From assembly GCA_021201235.1 (NCBI GenBank), contig JAJQFI010000015.1, forward strand, positions 1 to 33,868: DNA of 33,868 nt. The letters run 5' to 3'. Of the stretch, positions 31,194 through 33,868 are shown one piece after another; within the stretch, counting starts at the first letter, position 1; the number at the start of each line of letters is the position of its first letter. The notes under the pieces were generated by a model. The model saw only the letters and a program-made list of their open reading frames with translations, did not search any database and was not told the origin of the DNA. The stretch comes from Oscillospiraceae bacterium. Its GTDB lineage: Bacteria > Bacillota > Clostridia > Oscillospirales > Ruminococcaceae. Both the position numbers and the translations under genes were made by a program.

Positions 31194-31311
31194 CTGCAAT
31201 CGTTGGTACCTCCACAAAGTCACATATAGATAAAGCACCACCCACCGAAAAAGCAACGATTTGGTGGGTCGGTGTTTATAACCGCATTTATAAAAATATG
31301 GAGATGAATTT
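31194..31311 (+). other. Spacer with competing hairpins before the sirtuin genes
   Basis: CACCACCCACC (31236-31246) pairs with GGTGGGTCGGTG (31263-31274) with one bulge. The loop holds CAACGATT (31254-31261), which is complementary to AATCGTTG (31198-31205). No long T run follows, so a terminator is doubtful; attenuation is possible. Confidence 0.45.
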
Positions 31312-32061
31312 ATGAGATACGAATCAAGTCAGCTAAGAGAATATATGGAACAAAGCGGCAAAACAGTCGCGGTAACGGGTGCCGGCATCTCCTATTTGTA
31401 CGGGATGAGACGCCTGAAGCAGAGCGTTGGGCTCATGAATTCAAGGCAGGTGCTCTCCCCTTCGTTCGTAAGAAGCAACCCGGATGATTTCTATAAAATA
31501 GTCAAGACATCTTTCCTGGATGCCACCTTCGAGAAGGGTCCGAGCGAGGTTCACAAACAGCTTGCGACCCTCGAAAAGCATGGCTTGCTATATGGGATAG
31601 TCACCCAGAACATGGACTGCCTGCATACGATTGCCGGTTCAAAGAACGTCGTCGAGTTTCAGGGAAGCTTCGGGGACAATATCTGCGTGGACTGCGGCAC
31701 AAGATACCTTAATTATAAAATCTGGAATCACGGGCACACACCCACCTGCGAAAAGTGCGGCTCGCCGCTGATGCCGACAACCTTCTGCCGGGAAAACAAG
31801 ATATCCGAGCAGGTCTCGAAGGAAAGCATGAAAAAAGCGCAGGAGATGATTTCCGAGGCGGATTTGGTCATAATCATCGGCACAACGGGATTCAGAAGCG
31901 ACGAGTATCTCAAGAAGATGAGAAAGGATACAAAGCTCGTCCAGATTAATCCCTCGGAAACTCCGCTTGACAGCGTTGCAAACTGGAATATCCACGCCGA
32001 CGCCGCAGAGGTTCTTGGCGAAGTAATGGACGGATGGGAGAAGTGCAAAGATGTTCTCTAA
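31312..32061 (+). CDS. Sirtuin-like protein 1 with Gln in place of catalytic His
   Basis: 249 residues of Sir2 fold. Visible motifs: GAGIS (23-27), TQNMDCLHTIAGS (98-110), VEFQGS (114-119) and a zinc site C-x2-C (Cys125, Cys128) with a second C-x2-C (Cys146, Cys149). Canonical sirtuins have a catalytic His in ELHG; here it is Gln117. The PDFR stretch that usually follows GAGIS is missing. Both changes are features of sirtuins that ADP-ribosylate instead of deacylating (SirTM type). NAD use is likely, deacylase activity unlikely. GGAG lies eight bases before the ATG; the stop overlaps the next start by 11 bases. Confidence 0.85.
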   Translation: MRYESSQLREYMEQSGKTVAVTGAGISYLYGMRRLKQSVGLMNSRQVLSPSFVRSNPDDFYKIVKTSFLDATFEKGPSEVHKQLATLEKHGLLYGIVTQNMDCLHTIAGSKNVVEFQGSFGDNICVDCGTRYLNYKIWNHGHTPTCEKCGSPLMPTTFCRENKISEQVSKESMKKAQEMISEADLVIIIGTTGFRSDEYLKKMRKDTKLVQINPSETPLDSVANWNIHADAAEVLGEVMDGWEKCKDVL

Positions 32062-32761
32062 ATCGGGCTTCGACGACAAGATACAGAAATTTGCGGAATA
32101 TGTTGACAACTGTAGCGGTATAGTTGCAATAACGGGTGCGGGAATTTCGATTTCCGGCGGAGGAGTGACCTACAGTCAGCTCTCCCGCAATCTTCGCCCC
32201 GGAGGTTTTGAAAGCGAATCGTTTCTTAAGTCCCATGTCAAAACCATGCTCCACTACAAACCGAGCTTAAGTCATTATGCCTTGGCAGATCTTGAACGTG
32301 AAGGCAAGCTCATAGGGGTCATCACGACGAACGAGGACTGCATGCACACCATCGCAGGCTCACAGAACGTCGCCGAGATTCAGGGAAGCTTCCAGATTAA
32401 CCGCTGTTCGGATTGCGGCAAGCACTTTGACGGCTATGAGATATGGAACAAGGATGAACTCCCTAAGTGCGATTCCTGCGGCGGAACGATTCTCCCGTGG
32501 GAGCTCTACAGCCACATCGGGCTGTGGGACGAAGGCGTCAAGGACGCGCAGAACTGGATTTCAAAAGCCGACCTGATAATAGTAATCGGCACCAACGGCT
32601 ACTATGGCGGCGTCTATTGGAACCACAGGCGGAGCGATGCCACCATAGTTCAGATTAACCCGGGGCACACAGCCTTCGACAGGGTTGCGGATCTGAACAT
32701 TCGCGAAGAATGCGACGACGTATTCAGAGAGCTTAAGGAAAGGCGGAGTAAAAATGCCTGA
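32051..32761 (+). CDS. Sirtuin-like protein 2, tandem paralogue
   Basis: 236 residues, clearly related to the preceding gene: GAGIS (29-33), TTNEDCMHTIAGS (92-104), AEIQGS with Gln111 at the catalytic His position, Cys119/122 and Cys140/143. After GAGIS it reads ISGGGVTYSQLSRNLRP, which resembles the TYS segment of SirTM proteins. It begins inside the end of sirtuin 1, with GGGAGAAG upstream, and its stop overlaps the macrodomain gene by 8 bases. Two copies may form a heteromer or have different targets. Confidence 0.85.
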   Translation: MFSKSGFDDKIQKFAEYVDNCSGIVAITGAGISISGGGVTYSQLSRNLRPGGFESESFLKSHVKTMLHYKPSLSHYALADLEREGKLIGVITTNEDCMHTIAGSQNVAEIQGSFQINRCSDCGKHFDGYEIWNKDELPKCDSCGGTILPWELYSHIGLWDEGVKDAQNWISKADLIIVIGTNGYYGGVYWNHRRSDATIVQINPGHTAFDRVADLNIREECDDVFRELKERRSKNA

Positions 32762-33734
32762 TGAAGAAAAGATGAAAGAGCTCGCCGAGAAGATGCGCGA
32801 AGCGGAAAACAAGGGTCTGACAGAGGAACAAATCAAGGCTCGTGATGCCGAAAGAGAAAAGCGCAGGCTTGAAAATATCAAGATTCTTGAGGACACGCTC
32901 GGCATTCTCGAAAAGGGCTCCTATGAAAAGGACGGCAAGGAGATAAATCTCAGATTCTCTGCCGCTGAAATGGAAGAGGCAAAAGTATATCTCCCCGAGG
33001 ATATCGAAGCTATTGAACAGTCGGCACCGGTTACAAAGCATTCGGATGAACGCGATATAAGCCGGATTTTCGGCTGTGAAAACGAAGATGCGCTTGTTCT
33101 TGCAAAGAAAAGATATCTTGAGATGAAGGAAGAGGGGGACTTTTCGCCGAAGGTATTGGTGCTGAATCTCGCTTCGGCTACCGAGCCCGGTGGACGCACC
33201 CGCAAGGGCGCAAGTGCGCAGGAGGAAGACCTCTGCCGGCGTTCGTCGCTCCTTCTTTCCCTCGAAAGCGAGAACGCAAAGAAGTATTATGACTATAACA
33301 ATTCCCTCAAGACCCACATGGGCTCAAACGGGATTGTCATGTCGGAAAATGTCGAGGTTATAAAAAATCACTTTTCCGAAACGCTTGCAGAGCCGTTCCC
33401 GATATCGGTTATGACCTGTACCGCACCGATGATTCGCATGGGGCTCGAGGGAATGACGCAGGAAGAGTATGAAAGCATGCTCGAAACCCGTATTCGGGGA
33501 ATGCTGACGGTCGCCGCAACAGAAAAATATCGCCATTTGATCTTAGGCGCATTCGGTTGCGGAATATACGGAAACGATGCAAGCCTTGTGTCAAGGCTGT
33601 TTTATGAGGCGATTATGGGCTTTTCCTATGCCGGAAAGCCGGCGGAGGCGCTGTTTGATTCGATAGACTTTGCCGTCCTCTGCAAGCCTGAAAAGGATTA
33701 TAATTACAAGGAATTTTGCAAGTATTTTTCGTAA
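32754..33734 (+). CDS. Poly(ADP-ribose) glycohydrolase-type macrodomain protein
   Basis: 326 residues, of the microbial PARG type (TIGR02452/DUF2263 group). About 70 N-terminal residues form a charged coil; then VLVLNLASATEPGG, the catalytic loop region GASAQEEDLCRRSSLLLSL (Gln156, Glu157, Glu158) and near the end LILGAFGCGIYGND. Such proteins remove ADP-ribose from proteins or cleave ADP-ribose chains. In the Gly-rich loop the third Gly of the usual GGG is Arg (PGGRTRKG). AAGGCGGAG precedes the ATG. Overlap with the sirtuins supports a shared pathway of ADP-ribose addition and removal. Confidence 0.88.
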   Translation: MPDEEKMKELAEKMREAENKGLTEEQIKARDAEREKRRLENIKILEDTLGILEKGSYEKDGKEINLRFSAAEMEEAKVYLPEDIEAIEQSAPVTKHSDERDISRIFGCENEDALVLAKKRYLEMKEEGDFSPKVLVLNLASATEPGGRTRKGASAQEEDLCRRSSLLLSLESENAKKYYDYNNSLKTHMGSNGIVMSENVEVIKNHFSETLAEPFPISVMTCTAPMIRMGLEGMTQEEYESMLETRIRGMLTVAATEKYRHLILGAFGCGIYGNDASLVSRLFYEAIMGFSYAGKPAEALFDSIDFAVLCKPEKDYNYKEFCKYFS

Positions 33735-33752
33735 TTGAACCGTCCGCGAACT

Positions 33753-33868
33753 ATCCGACACTTTGGAAATTGTTGGGGTTGATACCCGATTTCGGTTGAG
33801 TATAATATTAATCATACAACAGGTTGTTGGATAATGTCAAGACAAATCTTCCCGTAATTTTGTCGGAG
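33753..33868 (+). repeat. Copy B of the promoter/leader repeat, cut by the window end
   Basis: Similar to 29445-29561. TTGATA (33779-33784), 16 bases, TATAAT (33801-33806), then 55 bases (33814-33868) identical to 29507-29561. The upstream part, including TCCGACA, is similar but diverged. It presumably drives a gene beyond the window. Confidence 0.88.

Overview
The window reads as a chromosomal segment of a Gram-positive anaerobe of the class Clostridia, most likely Oscillospiraceae/Ruminococcaceae. Reasons: strong GGAGG-type ribosome binding sites almost everywhere, consensus sigma-A promoters (TTGACA-17-TATAAT), CCA-encoded tRNAs, a long Gram-positive-type ribosomal protein S12, PBSX-type phage genes and several small protein families typical of gut Clostridia. 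The genus is inference only.

Layout. 1-320: minus-strand tRNA cluster Val-Asp-Phe with its promoter. 353-4912: minus-strand housekeeping genes (unknown membrane protein, uracil-DNA glycosylase with a tiny upstream membrane peptide, secG, glycogen phosphorylase). 5074-5492: a compact locus that looks like a type I toxin-antitoxin module, with a 30-residue hydrophobic peptide on the minus strand, a structured antisense RNA on the plus strand, and both promoters and terminators recognisable. 5542-13271: a tightly packed minus-strand phage island (terminase, portal, scaffold, capsid, connector, two structural proteins, two holin-like proteins, GH25 endolysin). All its genes are intact, but it has no integrase, repressor, replication, tape-measure or fibre gene. 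13598-13727: tRNA-Ser(GGA) and a strong terminator. 13911-17705: flavin reductase-like protein, isochorismatase-like hydrolase, a membrane protein/TetR/membrane protein operon and a LysR regulator. 17848-20591: divergent from LysR, a lipoprotein flavodoxin that is one base away from being fused to an aldo/keto reductase, then an iron-type alcohol dehydrogenase. 20669-23748: sugar O-acetyltransferase, AraC regulator, and an SPFH membrane protein followed by a ribbon-helix-helix protein with a minisatellite tail. 23931-28677: the str operon rpsL-rpsG-fusA-tuf on the minus strand.

28859-33868 is the most interesting accessory region. A TetR regulator diverges from a plus-strand array: Cys-cluster protein, two nitroreductase-family flavoproteins, two tandem overlapping sirtuin-like proteins in which the catalytic His is Gln, and a microbial poly(ADP-ribose) glycohydrolase-type macrodomain protein. 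The last three overlap end to end and suggest an ADP-ribose writer/eraser set. The promoter and 5' leader that open the array recur, with 55 identical bases, at the very end of the window, so a second co-regulated unit probably begins just beyond it.
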